From Mucilaginibacter sp. PAMC 26640 (GTDB lineage Bacteria > Bacteroidota > Bacteroidia > Sphingobacteriales > Sphingobacteriaceae): a stretch of DNA of 64,000 bases. A model generated the notes under the pieces. That model was not told the origin of the DNA and ran no database searches. It worked only from the letters and a program-made list of their open reading frames with translations. Shown piece after piece: positions 42,324 through 51,124 of this stretch. Numbering within the stretch: position 1 is the stretch's first letter; the number at the start of each line of letters is the position of its first letter. A program made the translations under genes and the position numbers. The stretch covers positions 806,001-870,000 of the forward strand of contig CP014773.1 of the NCBI GenBank assembly GCA_001596135.1, given 5' to 3'.

Positions 42324-43092
42324 AATAGTCATCATACTTTTAGTGGTTACAGCATTAAGCTGCAAGTCTAAAAAGCTGGTTGTGGTTAGCCGGCCCACAA
42401 ATGATAGCACTACCGTAAAAACAACCGATGTCACCGAAAAGTTAAATACCATCCGTTCCAGGCAGGCAACTTTTAACACCTTCAGCGGGAAAGCTAAAAC
42501 AAAACTTGCCATCAATGGCGATGCTAATGATGTTACCCTTAATATCCGCATTAACCGCGATCAAAAGATCTGGATCTCTATCACTGCAATTGCAGGCATA
42601 GAGGTTGCCCGGGCACTCATCACACCGGATAGCATCCAGGTGGTGAATCGTTTTCAAAGCGTTTACCTCAAAAAGCCTTTTAGCTACGTATACCGCTATG
42701 CCGGCAAACAGGTAAATTATAAAACACTGCAATCATTAATAGTGGGTAACGCCATTGGCGAATTGCTTAACCCAGGCAGCAAATTTACACCGGAAGGTTT
42801 TAATACCGCTATTACCGGAAACCTACAGGGCCTTGTTTATAAATTGCTTTTAGGCCCAGACATGAAGGTTACGCAAACTAATTTAAATAACCCAGTGGCC
42901 GCGCAGACCCTGCAGGTAGCCAACAAAGTATTCATCCAGGCCGATAACCGGGTAATTCCATCACAAATTGATATTACTTCTACTGCTCCGGGCAATAAAG
43001 TACTGGTAAACCTGCGTTATACACAAGCGGAATTTGACCGCGTTTTGGAGTATCCTTTTAGTATTCCAAAAAGTTATGAACCAGCTGATTAA
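42301..43092 (+). CDS. DUF4292 lipoprotein
   Basis: A 263-residue protein. The leader ends in TALSCKS, so Cys21 should carry the lipid. The mature part has the pattern 'LNIRINRDQKIWISITAIAGIEVARALITPDSI', shortened here as IWISITAIAGIEVARA, that I know from DUF4292, a LolB/LolA-like half-barrel family. A role in lipoprotein or lipid handling at the outer membrane is an inference from that fold. It overlaps the TPR gene upstream by 23 bases and the EnvC-like gene starts 18 bases downstream. Confidence 0.82.
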   Translation: MKKNIQSKIVIILLVVTALSCKSKKLVVVSRPTNDSTTVKTTDVTEKLNTIRSRQATFNTFSGKAKTKLAINGDANDVTLNIRINRDQKIWISITAIAGIEVARALITPDSIQVVNRFQSVYLKKPFSYVYRYAGKQVNYKTLQSLIVGNAIGELLNPGSKFTPEGFNTAITGNLQGLVYKLLLGPDMKVTQTNLNNPVAAQTLQVANKVFIQADNRVIPSQIDITSTAPGNKVLVNLRYTQAEFDRVLEYPFSIPKSYEPAD

Positions 43093-43110
43093 AAATCATA
43101 TTTTTGGTGG

Positions 43111-44427
43111 ATGAAATTTTTTAGAGCAGCTCTTGTTATTTTTGGTGTTTTTATAGTTTCCGGTGCATTTGCACAAAGCAGCGCCGACTTAAAACGCCAA
43201 AAAGATAGACTTAACCAGGAACTGGAGCAATTAAACCGCGAATACCAGGAAACCGCCAGCAATAAAAAAGTTTCGCTAAAACAACTCAACATCCTAAAAG
43301 TGCAGATCAACCTGCGCCAGGAAAAGATCCAGAACATCAACTCCGAAGTAAGAAATTTAGATAATCAAATCTCTGAGAGCAATAATACCGTACATAGCTT
43401 ACAAAGCCAGCTGGACCAATTAAAAAAGGAATATGCGGGCATGGTAATGTTTGCCTATCGTAACCAAAGTGCTTACAATAAGCTTATGTTTATTTTCGCT
43501 TCTAAAGACTTTAATCAAGCCTACCGGCGTTTAAAATATTTGCAGCAATTCGGCACTTATCGCGAGCGGCAGGCAGGTTATATCCAGGGTACTCAAAATG
43601 AGCTGCACGTTAAAATAAACGAACTGGATAAGGATAAAAAGCAAAAAAATAACCTGCTTACCGAGCAGGAAAAGGAAAAAGAGGAATTAGGTAAAGCAAA
43701 GAATAACCAGGTAAAGGTTATTGTTGATTTGAGCAAACACCAGGGGGAGCTAAAAAAGCAGCAAAAATCGGTACAGCAAAAAATAGCTAAAACCAATCGC
43801 GAGATTAGTAACGCTATACGCAGGGAGATTGAAGAAGCCCGGCGCAAGGCCGAGGAAGAGGCACGCAGACGTGCAGAAGAAGCTGCCAGGATTGCTGCAG
43901 CAAGGGCCAAAGCCGACGCTGCGAATAATGTACCTTCCGCACCTGTCAAAAAACCGGTTGCAGTGAAAAGGGCAACAGATAGCGAGGCGCTGAATGCAAC
44001 ACCAGAAGCGGCCAAACTCTCAAACGACTTTTTGGGTAACCGAGGCCGTTTACCATGGCCGGTTGCTAACGGTAATTTACTGCACGGATTTGGTATTTAT
44101 ACTGAAGATGGCATTCGTAACGATAACAACGGTTATGAGATCCGTACCGCATCTGGGGCCGCCGTAAGGGCGGTATTTGAAGGTACGGTAAAAATGGTAA
44201 AAGATATAAGCGGTACTTACCTGGTTATTATTAACCATGGCGAGTATTTTACATCATACTCAAACTTAAAATCGGTTAACGTGTCTATAGGTCAAAAGGT
44301 TAACACCAAGCAAAACATTGGCACCGTGGCAACCGATCCATCAAGCGGCGAGTCTGAAGTGATATTTATTTTAAACAAGGGATCTAACTTTGTTAACCCT
44401 GCACTGTGGCTTGCACCACAAAACTAA
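43111..44427 (+). CDS. EnvC-like murein hydrolase activator with degenerate LytM domain
   Basis: A 438-residue exported protein: signal peptide (cleavage near AFA-QS), a long coiled coil (about 22-275, rich in Lys, Glu and Gln), an Ala/Arg-rich linker, and a C-terminal M23/LytM fold (about 310-435). In active M23 peptidases the zinc is held by HxxxD and HxH. Here the last motif 'HLHFE' is replaced by EVIFIL and the usual 'YxHL' reads YSNL, so peptidase activity is not expected. That matches EnvC, which activates amidases at the septum. It is third in the envelope run. Confidence 0.87.
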   Translation: MKFFRAALVIFGVFIVSGAFAQSSADLKRQKDRLNQELEQLNREYQETASNKKVSLKQLNILKVQINLRQEKIQNINSEVRNLDNQISESNNTVHSLQSQLDQLKKEYAGMVMFAYRNQSAYNKLMFIFASKDFNQAYRRLKYLQQFGTYRERQAGYIQGTQNELHVKINELDKDKKQKNNLLTEQEKEKEELGKAKNNQVKVIVDLSKHQGELKKQQKSVQQKIAKTNREISNAIRREIEEARRKAEEEARRRAEEAARIAAARAKADAANNVPSAPVKKPVAVKRATDSEALNATPEAAKLSNDFLGNRGRLPWPVANGNLLHGFGIYTEDGIRNDNNGYEIRTASGAAVRAVFEGTVKMVKDISGTYLVIINHGEYFTSYSNLKSVNVSIGQKVNTKQNIGTVATDPSSGESEVIFILNKGSNFVNPALWLAPQN

Positions 44428-44429
44428 AG

Positions 44430-44462
44430 TTGGCGCTAAAGCGTTGTAATTGTATATATTTG
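44430..44462 (+). promoter_or_regulatory. Putative promoter of the tat genes
   Basis: TATATTTG at 44455-44462 matches TAnnTTTG and TTGG at 44430-44433 lies 21 bases upstream as a weak -33 element. The inferred start near 44469 leaves a 15-base leader to the ATG at 44484. Confidence 0.45.
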
Positions 44463-44483
44463 TAACCTTAATTGTGAGATAAG

Positions 44484-44969
44484 ATGTTGAGTTCGATTTT
44501 TTTATTCCTGAACATTGGTACAGGCGAGATGATCTTAATAGTTTTTGCCGCGCTGATGTTATTTGGCGGTGAAAAATTGCCTGAGCTTGCACGTGGACTA
44601 GGAAAAGGTATCCGCGATTTTAAAGATGCATCTGAAGATGTTAAGCGCGAGATTAACAATCAGATCAACAACTACGATGTAAAAACGCCGGACACTAAAC
44701 CGAAAGAACTGGCAGAAGAAAACCAGCCGGAAGAAGATACCACACCGAAGTATGAGCCCGTTACCGGCACGGTACCGGCATTTGAAGGCCACGCTGCTAC
44801 CGATGTAATTGATGAAACCGAGATCCGCAACCCGGAAGCGCCGGAGACTTATGCAGACGAGCCGGAGTTAAACCACCCGGTTACCGGTAAAAAAACTGCT
44901 ATAGATTTAAGCAAGCCGTCCGACGAGCAAACTATTGAAGAAGAATATAATCATAACAAGAATATTTAA
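44484..44969 (+). CDS. Sec-independent protein translocase TatA/TatB-like subunit with long acidic tail
   Basis: A 161-residue protein with one N-terminal membrane segment (GEMILIVFAALMLFGG), the Tat hinge KLPELARGLGKGI and an amphipathic helix. This is the TatA/B/E family core. The remaining ~100 residues are acidic and proline-rich, with no fold seen. Together with the short TatA 22 bases downstream it suggests a TatB-like and TatA pair; tatC is not in the window. The Tat pathway carries folded proteins across the inner membrane. Confidence 0.85.
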   Translation: MLSSIFLFLNIGTGEMILIVFAALMLFGGEKLPELARGLGKGIRDFKDASEDVKREINNQINNYDVKTPDTKPKELAEENQPEEDTTPKYEPVTGTVPAFEGHAATDVIDETEIRNPEAPETYADEPELNHPVTGKKTAIDLSKPSDEQTIEEEYNHNKNI

Positions 44970-44991
44970 CATAACATAAAATTTAAAAATC

Positions 44992-45180
44992 ATGGGTGGA
45001 TTAGGCGCACCAGAAATTATTCTGATCATCATCGCAATACTGATATTGTTTGGTGGTAAAAAAATTCCTGAATTGATGAAAGGTCTTGGTAAAGGCATGA
45101 AGGAATTTAAAGATGCTCAAAACGGCGAAAACAATACTACCGCAACAACACCTCCTGCAGAAGAAAAGCCGAAATTATAA
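44992..45180 (+). CDS. tatA: Twin-arginine translocase subunit TatA
   Basis: A 62-residue protein with the N-terminal membrane helix ([17 protein letters not shown]), the hinge [18 protein letters not shown] and a short polar tail. Size and pattern fit TatA/TatE. It follows the longer TatA/B-like gene by 22 bases, and a strong terminator (45224-45270) ends the unit. Confidence 0.9.
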   Translation: MGGLGAPEIILIIIAILILFGGKKIPELMKGLGKGMKEFKDAQNGENNTTATTPPAEEKPKL

Positions 45181-45223
45181 GCTTTCTTTTTTCTTTAGCA
45201 GCCCGGTAGCTGTTTAAACTTAT

Positions 45224-45275
45224 AAACTTATCTGTTGAAATATTTATGCTTCAACAGATAAGTTTTTTATTTTAG
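45224..45275 (+). terminator. Strong terminator/attenuator between tatA and gatA
   Basis: A perfect 16-base stem, AAACTTATCTGTTGAA (45224-45239) with TTCAACAGATAAGTTT (45250-45265), is followed by TTTATTTTA. The run ends only a few bases before the gatA ATG at 45280. Either gatA has no promoter of its own and depends on read-through, or the stem acts as a regulated attenuator. Confidence 0.8.
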
Positions 45276-45279
45276 GCCC

Positions 45280-46704
45280 ATGTCTAAAAATTATTCCTCT
45301 TACAGCAAACTCAAAAGAGGGTTACAGAACGGAGAAGTTACTGCGGAAAGTATTGTAAAAGGTTATTTAAAGCAGATAAAAGCTAATACCCGTTTAAACG
45401 TATTTAATGAAGTATTTGAGCAGGATGCTTTGGCAGCTGCAGAAAATATTGATGTGCGTATTAAAAATGGTACGGCCGGCAAACTCGCTGGTATGGTTAT
45501 CGCCATTAAGGACAACATTTGTTATAAAAACCATAAGGTGAGCGCATCCTCGCGCATTTTAAAAGATTTCACCTCTATTTATTCATCCACCATTGTTGAG
45601 CGCCTATTGGCTCAGGATGCTATTATAATTGGCCGCTGCAACTGCGATGAATTTGCAATGGGCGGGGCTAATGAAAACTCTTACTTTGGCCCGGTAAAAA
45701 ACTTTGCCGACGAAACAAAAGTTTCGGGTGGCTCATCAGGTGGTTCGGCTGTTGCCGTGCAGGCTGGCATGTGCCATGCAGCCATTGGTACTGATACCGG
45801 CGGCTCGGTAAGGCAGCCCGCTGCTTTTTGCGGGGTAATTGGTTTTAAACCCAGCTATGGCAGAATCTCGCGCCATGGCATCATTTCCTACGCTTCATCG
45901 TTTGACCAGGTGGGTACGATGACTAATTCTATTGAAGATGCAGCCCTGTTATTTGAAGTAATGGCCGGGGAAGACGAGTACGATAGTACCTTATCACATC
46001 AACCCGTTCCTGCTGCCGGCAACCTGAAAGTTGATACCGGCAAAAAAAAGATCGCCTATTTACAGGAAGCGCTATCCAGCTCAGGCGTGGATGCAGAAGT
46101 GAAGAACACACTGATTAATTATATTGAAAAATTGCGCGCCGAAGGGCACACCGTTAAGGCAATTTCCTTTGATTACCTGGAATACCTGGTACCCGCTTAT
46201 TATATTTTAGCAACTGCAGAGGCATCATCCAATTTGGCCCGCTATGATGGGGTGCATTATGGTTACCGGAGCCCCAACGCAACCGATTTAACCTCTACCT
46301 ATAAGCTTTCCCGCTCTGAAGGGTTTGGTAAAGAAGTTAAGCGACGCATTATGCTGGGCACTTTTGTGTTAAGCGCCGGTTATTATGACGCCTATTACGC
46401 CAAAGCCCAAAAGGTGCGCAGACTCATTAAGGCCCAAACCCTGCAAATATTACAGGAATACGATTTTCTGCTTACCCCAACCGCTCCTGAGCCTGCGTTT
46501 GATATCGGCAAAAAAGAAAAGGACCCGGTGGTTACCTATCTGCACGATATTTTTACGGTACAGGCATCGCTTGCAGGTTTACCGGCCATTTCACTTCCGG
46601 CAGGCAATAACAGCAAAGGTTTGCCGTTAGGATTGCAGCTATTGGCTCCCGGATTTGCCGAAGAAAAACTATTGAATTTTTCCGAATATTTCCTCCAGCT
46701 ATAG
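45280..46704 (+). CDS. gatA: Asp-tRNA(Asn)/Glu-tRNA(Gln) amidotransferase subunit A
   Basis: A 474-residue amidase-signature enzyme that releases ammonia from glutamine so that GatB can amidate mischarged tRNA. The Ser-cisSer-Lys triad is visible: Lys in VIAIKDNICYK, and the two serines in SGGSSGGSAVAVQAG and GTDTGGSVRQPA. Length fits GatA rather than broad amidases. gatB and gatC are not adjacent. The start lies about 15 bases after a terminator, so how it is transcribed is unclear. Confidence 0.92.
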   Translation: MSKNYSSYSKLKRGLQNGEVTAESIVKGYLKQIKANTRLNVFNEVFEQDALAAAENIDVRIKNGTAGKLAGMVIAIKDNICYKNHKVSASSRILKDFTSIYSSTIVERLLAQDAIIIGRCNCDEFAMGGANENSYFGPVKNFADETKVSGGSSGGSAVAVQAGMCHAAIGTDTGGSVRQPAAFCGVIGFKPSYGRISRHGIISYASSFDQVGTMTNSIEDAALLFEVMAGEDEYDSTLSHQPVPAAGNLKVDTGKKKIAYLQEALSSSGVDAEVKNTLINYIEKLRAEGHTVKAISFDYLEYLVPAYYILATAEASSNLARYDGVHYGYRSPNATDLTSTYKLSRSEGFGKEVKRRIMLGTFVLSAGYYDAYYAKAQKVRRLIKAQTLQILQEYDFLLTPTAPEPAFDIGKKEKDPVVTYLHDIFTVQASLAGLPAISLPAGNNSKGLPLGLQLLAPGFAEEKLLNFSEYFLQL

Positions 46705-46729
46705 TTGGTATGTTGGTAGCCGCGTCAAT

Positions 46730-46767
46730 TTTTAACAGGGTTCAGTTTGGGGCTCTGCCTGTTAAAA
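46730..46767. repeat. Inverted repeat downstream of gatA
   Basis: TTTTAACAGG (46730-46739) pairs with CCTGTTAAAA (46758-46767) around an 18-base loop. There is no T tract after it, so it is a weak terminator or a protein-binding site. Confidence 0.4.
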
Positions 46768-46870
46768 GTATTCCTTTGTACAACGAACAAAATGAATAGC
46801 GGTTAGTCATCTAAAACTTTTACTTTAGTGAATATTTTTCCGGGGAACCCTTACCGGCTTAGTCTATTTT

Positions 46871-48103
46871 ATGAAGAGATTTTTTACTTTCATTATCTGC
46901 ATTTTATTATTGCAGGTAGTCAAAGCATTTGCCTTTCAATCGCCCGGTTATAAAACAGATACCACTTCGCTTTTACCTGTTAAAGAGGTGGCGGTATCTA
47001 AATATCAGAATGTAATTTTTAAACGCAGGTTAGATTCTATTCAAAAGGACGTTCCCTTAGATTATAACGAATACGTGCAGGGTTATATAGAAAACTATAT
47101 GAGCCGCCGGGACGAAATGGGCCGTATGCTTGGCCTGTCTAAATATTACTTCCCAATTTACGAAAAAGCCTTCCGCAGTGCCGGGGTGCCCGAAGAAATC
47201 AAATATTTATCCATCGTAGAATCGGCCCTTAACCCAAATGCAAACTCTCGGGTAGGTGCTGCAGGCTTATGGCAGTTCATGGGCGAAACAGCCAAGATCT
47301 ACAACCTGAAAATGACCGACTATGTTGATGAGCGCCGCGACCCGGTGCAAGCCAGCAATGCCGCAGCTGCGTATTTAAAAGATGCTTACCAGCAATTTGG
47401 CGATTGGCTGTTAGCCATTGCATCCTACAACTGCGGCAAAAGCAATGTAGAAAACGCCATGGCCCGTACCGGCGCTAACGATTACTGGAGCATCCGCCAA
47501 TACCTACCTGCCGAAACACGGGGTTATGTACCGGCCTATATTGCGGTTAGCTACGTAATGAATTACTATAAAAAACACAATATTATGCCACAAACCTGCG
47601 ATATCCCGCTATTAACGGATACCGTTATGGTGAACCGTATAGTACCCATGAGCCGGATGGCCGCCGCATTGGGGCTGGATCTGAAGGATATGGTGGTGCT
47701 AAATCCCTCCTACCGCATGCTGATCGTTAACGGCTCAGCTGCCGTGCCCCGGAGAATAATTGTACCCCAAAACCGTAAGGACCGTTTTGCGGTGTTAGCC
47801 CAGGCGATAGATAACCCCAATATGATTATCCCGCCTTACCGCCCCGTTTATGTGGCTCCGGTACAGCCCCAACCGGTTTTGCAAGGTGCCACAGCCAGTA
47901 ACCAGCAGGCAGCAGGGTCAGAGCAATTACCCGGCAGAGCTATCCCGGCGTATCATACTACTATTAAAGGCGAAACCTTAACTCAGATAGCAAACAGGTA
48001 TGGTTTAAAAATAGATGACCTTTTGCAATGGAACAAACCGCTTGGCGGCAATAAAAACATCCCGCTTTTGGGCGGCTTAACCGTAAATTTAAGCCACGGA
48101 TAA
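46871..48103 (+). CDS. Membrane-bound lytic transglycosylase (MltD-like) with LysM domain
   Basis: A 410-residue exported enzyme that cleaves peptidoglycan glycan strands to anhydromuramyl ends. After the signal peptide (cleavage near VKA-FA) the SLT domain (about 95-220) carries the catalytic Glu117 in SIVESALNPNANS and the supporting GAAGLWQFM and SYNCG motifs. A linker rich in Pro/Gln is followed by a LysM domain (about 362-408, TIKGETLTQIANRYGL), which binds the glycan. A terminator follows the gene. Confidence 0.9.
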   Translation: MKRFFTFIICILLLQVVKAFAFQSPGYKTDTTSLLPVKEVAVSKYQNVIFKRRLDSIQKDVPLDYNEYVQGYIENYMSRRDEMGRMLGLSKYYFPIYEKAFRSAGVPEEIKYLSIVESALNPNANSRVGAAGLWQFMGETAKIYNLKMTDYVDERRDPVQASNAAAAYLKDAYQQFGDWLLAIASYNCGKSNVENAMARTGANDYWSIRQYLPAETRGYVPAYIAVSYVMNYYKKHNIMPQTCDIPLLTDTVMVNRIVPMSRMAAALGLDLKDMVVLNPSYRMLIVNGSAAVPRRIIVPQNRKDRFAVLAQAIDNPNMIIPPYRPVYVAPVQPQPVLQGATASNQQAAGSEQLPGRAIPAYHTTIKGETLTQIANRYGLKIDDLLQWNKPLGGNKNIPLLGGLTVNLSHG

Positions 48104-48119
48104 ATAAGCAATTGGCACT

Positions 48120-48156
48120 GCCCGGTAATGGCACCTATTAAACCGGGCTTTTTTTA
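48120..48156 (+). terminator. Terminator after the lytic transglycosylase gene
   Basis: GCCCGGT (48120-48126) pairs with ACCGGGC (48142-48148), followed by seven or more T residues. Confidence 0.85.
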
Positions 48157-48182
48157 TTAACGGCTTTCAAAAAAAGTAATTG

Positions 48183-48190
48183 TAATTTTG
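48183..48190 (+). promoter_or_regulatory. -7-like promoter element before maeB
   Basis: TAATTTTG fits TAnnTTTG and lies 19 bases before the maeB ATG, just after the preceding terminator. No -33 element at the usual distance was found. Confidence 0.35.
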
Positions 48191-48209
48191 GGGGCTTGAA
48201 TTATAGAAG

Positions 48210-50513
48210 ATGAACAAACAAAATCGTAAACAGGACGCCTTAAACTATCACGCTAAAGGCCGCCCGGGTAAAATACAGGTGGTGCCCACCAAACCTACCA
48301 ATTCTCAGCGCGATCTTACTTTAGCATACTCGCCTGGCGTTGCAGAACCCTGCCTCCGTATTGCCGAAAATGTTGATGATGTTTATAAATACACCGCAAA
48401 AGGCAACCTGGTAGCGGTGATCAGTAATGGTACTGCCGTACTGGGCTTGGGTAATATTGGCCCTGAAGCCAGCAAGCCGGTAATGGAAGGTAAAGGACTG
48501 CTGTTCAAGATCTATGCAGATATCGACGTGTTCGATTTAGAAGTGAATGCCAAAAGTGTTGACGACTTTGTAAATATTGTAAAAGCCCTGGAGCCAACCT
48601 TTGGCGGGGTAAATCTCGAGGATATTTCTGCTCCTACTTGTTTTGAGATCGAGCGCAGGCTAAAAGCTGAAATGAACATCCCGGTAATGCACGATGATCA
48701 GCACGGCACGGCCATTATTTCCGGCGCTGCGTTGATGAATGCCTGCGAGATCCAGGGCAAGAAACTTGATAAGATTAAACTGGTAGTGAATGGAGCAGGT
48801 GCCGCTGCCGTCTCCTGCTCAAAAATGTACCTCTCACTTGGGGTTAAAAGAGAAAACCTGGTGATGTTTGACATTAATGGAGTGCTGGATAAAAGCCGTA
48901 CCGACCTGGACGAGATTCGCATGGAGTTTGCTACCGATCGTACGGATGTGAAAACTTTGAGCGATGCGATGAGAAATGCCGACGTATTTGTGGGCCTTTC
49001 TGCGGGGAACGTTGTTACGCCAGCGATGCTGGTAACTATGGCTAAAAACCCTGTTGTGTTTGCCATGGCCAATCCCGAACCGGAGATCAATTATGATTTG
49101 GCCATTGGCGCCCGCAAGGATATAATCATGGCTACCGGCCGGTCGGATTTTCCTAACCAGGTAAATAATGTACTGGGCTTTCCGTATATTTTCCGTGGTG
49201 CGCTGGATGTACGTGCAACCGCCATCAACGAAGAGATGAAAATTGCTGCCGTGAAAGCGATAGCCGAAATGGCGAAAAAGCCGGTACCCGAGGCTGTTAA
49301 TTTAGCCTATAACATCACCAACCTTAAATTTGGAAGGGATTATATCATCCCTAAACCAATGGACCAACGGTTAATTACCGAGGTATCATCCGCAGTAGCA
49401 AGGGCGGCCATTGAATCTGGCGTGGCCCGCAAGATCATTACCGATTGGGATGCCTATAATGAAGAATTGTTATCGCGACTTGGAACCGATAACAAGCTGA
49501 TGCGTGATATCACCAATAAAGCCAAACAAAGCCCTAAACGGGTGGTGTTTGCCGAGGCTGATACCTATAAGATACTCCGCGCAGCGCAAATTGTAAAAGA
49601 CGAGGGTATTGCAACCCCTATCCTGCTGGGTAATATAGAAAAGATCAAACAGATCATGCGGGAAAACGAACTGGATCTGGGTGATGTGCAAATGATAGAT
49701 ACCCGCGATGAGTGCGACCGCAAGCATGATTTTGCCGAATACCTGTTTAAAAAACGCCAGCGCCGCGGTATTACTCTGCTGGAGGCTAAAAAACTGGTAA
49801 CTGACCGTAATTATTACGGCGCATGTATGGTGCAGTTTGGCGAGGCTGATGCATTAATTTCGGGGCTCACCAAAAATTACGTTGACACGATTAAACCGGC
49901 CTTACAGATCATCGGTACCGAAGAGGGTGTAAACCGCGTTGCCGGGATGTACCTGATGCTGACGCAAAAAGGGCCCGTATTTTTTGGTGACACTACCGTA
50001 AACATTAATCCAACCGTGCAAGAACTCGTGGATATTACAGTCTTGGTAGAAAAAGCGGTATCCTATTTTATTCCTAAGCCACGTGTGGCCTTATTATCCT
50101 ACTCCAATTTTGGATCGAATAAGGGAGAGATACCCGAGAAATCTGCTGAAGCAGTACGCATTCTGCACGAGAAATATCCCAACATGGTTGTGGATGGCGA
50201 AATGCAGGCCAACTTTGCGCTTAACCCCGAATTATTGAAGGATAATTTCGAGTTTTCTACGCTAAACGGTAAACCCGCAAACACACTGATCTTCCCGGGG
50301 CTGGCATCCGGTAACATCGCTTATAAATTACTACAGGAGATTGGCGGTGCCGAGGCGGTAGGCCCCATTTTGCTGGGCCTGAAAAAACCTGTACACGTAT
50401 TGCAGCTTGGTAGTTCGGTACGGGAAATTGTAAACATGGTCACCATTGCCGTACTTGATGCACAAGAAAAAGCCCGTACACAGGCTGCCGTTAAAAAAGT
50501 AAAAGTTAAATAG
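48210..50513 (+). CDS. maeB: NADP-dependent malic enzyme with phosphotransacetylase-like domain
   Basis: A 767-residue protein. The N-terminal ~430 residues are malic enzyme, converting malate to pyruvate and CO2 with reduction of NAD(P)+; '[12 protein letters not shown]', '[15 protein letters not shown]' and the dinucleotide loop [11 protein letters not shown] are visible. Residues ~430-760 are a phosphate-acetyltransferase-like domain, which in MaeB proteins is usually regulatory (acetyl-CoA sensing) rather than catalytic. It likely starts its own transcript after the upstream terminator. ruvA begins 3 bases after the stop, so ruvA is co-transcribed. Confidence 0.94.
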   Translation: MNKQNRKQDALNYHAKGRPGKIQVVPTKPTNSQRDLTLAYSPGVAEPCLRIAENVDDVYKYTAKGNLVAVISNGTAVLGLGNIGPEASKPVMEGKGLLFKIYADIDVFDLEVNAKSVDDFVNIVKALEPTFGGVNLEDISAPTCFEIERRLKAEMNIPVMHDDQHGTAIISGAALMNACEIQGKKLDKIKLVVNGAGAAAVSCSKMYLSLGVKRENLVMFDINGVLDKSRTDLDEIRMEFATDRTDVKTLSDAMRNADVFVGLSAGNVVTPAMLVTMAKNPVVFAMANPEPEINYDLAIGARKDIIMATGRSDFPNQVNNVLGFPYIFRGALDVRATAINEEMKIAAVKAIAEMAKKPVPEAVNLAYNITNLKFGRDYIIPKPMDQRLITEVSSAVARAAIESGVARKIITDWDAYNEELLSRLGTDNKLMRDITNKAKQSPKRVVFAEADTYKILRAAQIVKDEGIATPILLGNIEKIKQIMRENELDLGDVQMIDTRDECDRKHDFAEYLFKKRQRRGITLLEAKKLVTDRNYYGACMVQFGEADALISGLTKNYVDTIKPALQIIGTEEGVNRVAGMYLMLTQKGPVFFGDTTVNINPTVQELVDITVLVEKAVSYFIPKPRVALLSYSNFGSNKGEIPEKSAEAVRILHEKYPNMVVDGEMQANFALNPELLKDNFEFSTLNGKPANTLIFPGLASGNIAYKLLQEIGGAEAVGPILLGLKKPVHVLQLGSSVREIVNMVTIAVLDAQEKARTQAAVKKVKVK

Positions 50514-50516
50514 TTT

Positions 50517-51101
50517 ATGTACGATTATATTGATGGCCGACTTGCCTTTAAAAGCCCCGCGCACGTTGTTATTGATGCCGGCGGAGTTGGCTATCATCTC
50601 AACATATCGTTGAATACTTTTTCCCGCCTTGGCGATACTGAAAGGGTTAAATTGTACGTTTGGTTGCATGTGAAGGAAGATGCGCACACTTTATACGGCT
50701 TTGCCGATGAAGGCGAGCGGCGGTTATTTCTTCACCTGGTATCCATTTCGGGTATAGGCCCAAATACAGGGAGGATGATGCTATCCAGCATTACTCCTGC
50801 CGAAATCCAGGCTGCCATTGTTCAGGGTAACGTAACTTTAATTCAACGGATAAAGGGCATCGGTCCCAAATCTGCACAACGTATTATTTTAGAACTTCAG
50901 GATAAACTGAAGAAAGAGGGACCGGACACTTTAACAACAATGCCGGCGCTAAAAACGGTGAAGGACGAAGCGCTATCGGCATTAGTTATGCTTGGGTTTG
51001 CCAAAAATGTTGCAGAAAAAGTACTGGACCAGCAAATTGACAAAAACACCGGCGTTTTAACTGTAGAACAATTAATTAAATTTGCGTTAAAAAGCTTATA
51101 A
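50517..51101 (+). CDS. ruvA: Holliday junction branch migration protein RuvA
   Basis: A 194-residue DNA-binding protein that tetramerises on Holliday junctions and loads the RuvB motor. It has the OB-fold N-terminus (MYDYIDGRLAFKSPAHVVID), the double helix-hairpin-helix region (SISGIGPNTGRMML and RIKGIGPKSAQRIILEL) and the C-terminal domain III that contacts RuvB. It follows maeB by 3 bases and precedes sprA by 23 bases. The maeB-ruvA-sprA order suggests one long transcript. Confidence 0.95.
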   Translation: MYDYIDGRLAFKSPAHVVIDAGGVGYHLNISLNTFSRLGDTERVKLYVWLHVKEDAHTLYGFADEGERRLFLHLVSISGIGPNTGRMMLSSITPAEIQAAIVQGNVTLIQRIKGIGPKSAQRIILELQDKLKKEGPDTLTTMPALKTVKDEALSALVMLGFAKNVAEKVLDQQIDKNTGVLTVEQLIKFALKSL

Positions 51102-51124
51102 TTACCTGAAATAAATAACAGCCC

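Noticed and set aside
43593..44015. A 140-codon minus-strand frame rich in Ala, Ser and Leu
   Set aside because: It is the complement of the coiled-coil and Ala/Arg-rich part of the EnvC-like gene; the composition is explained by that repeat-like coding.
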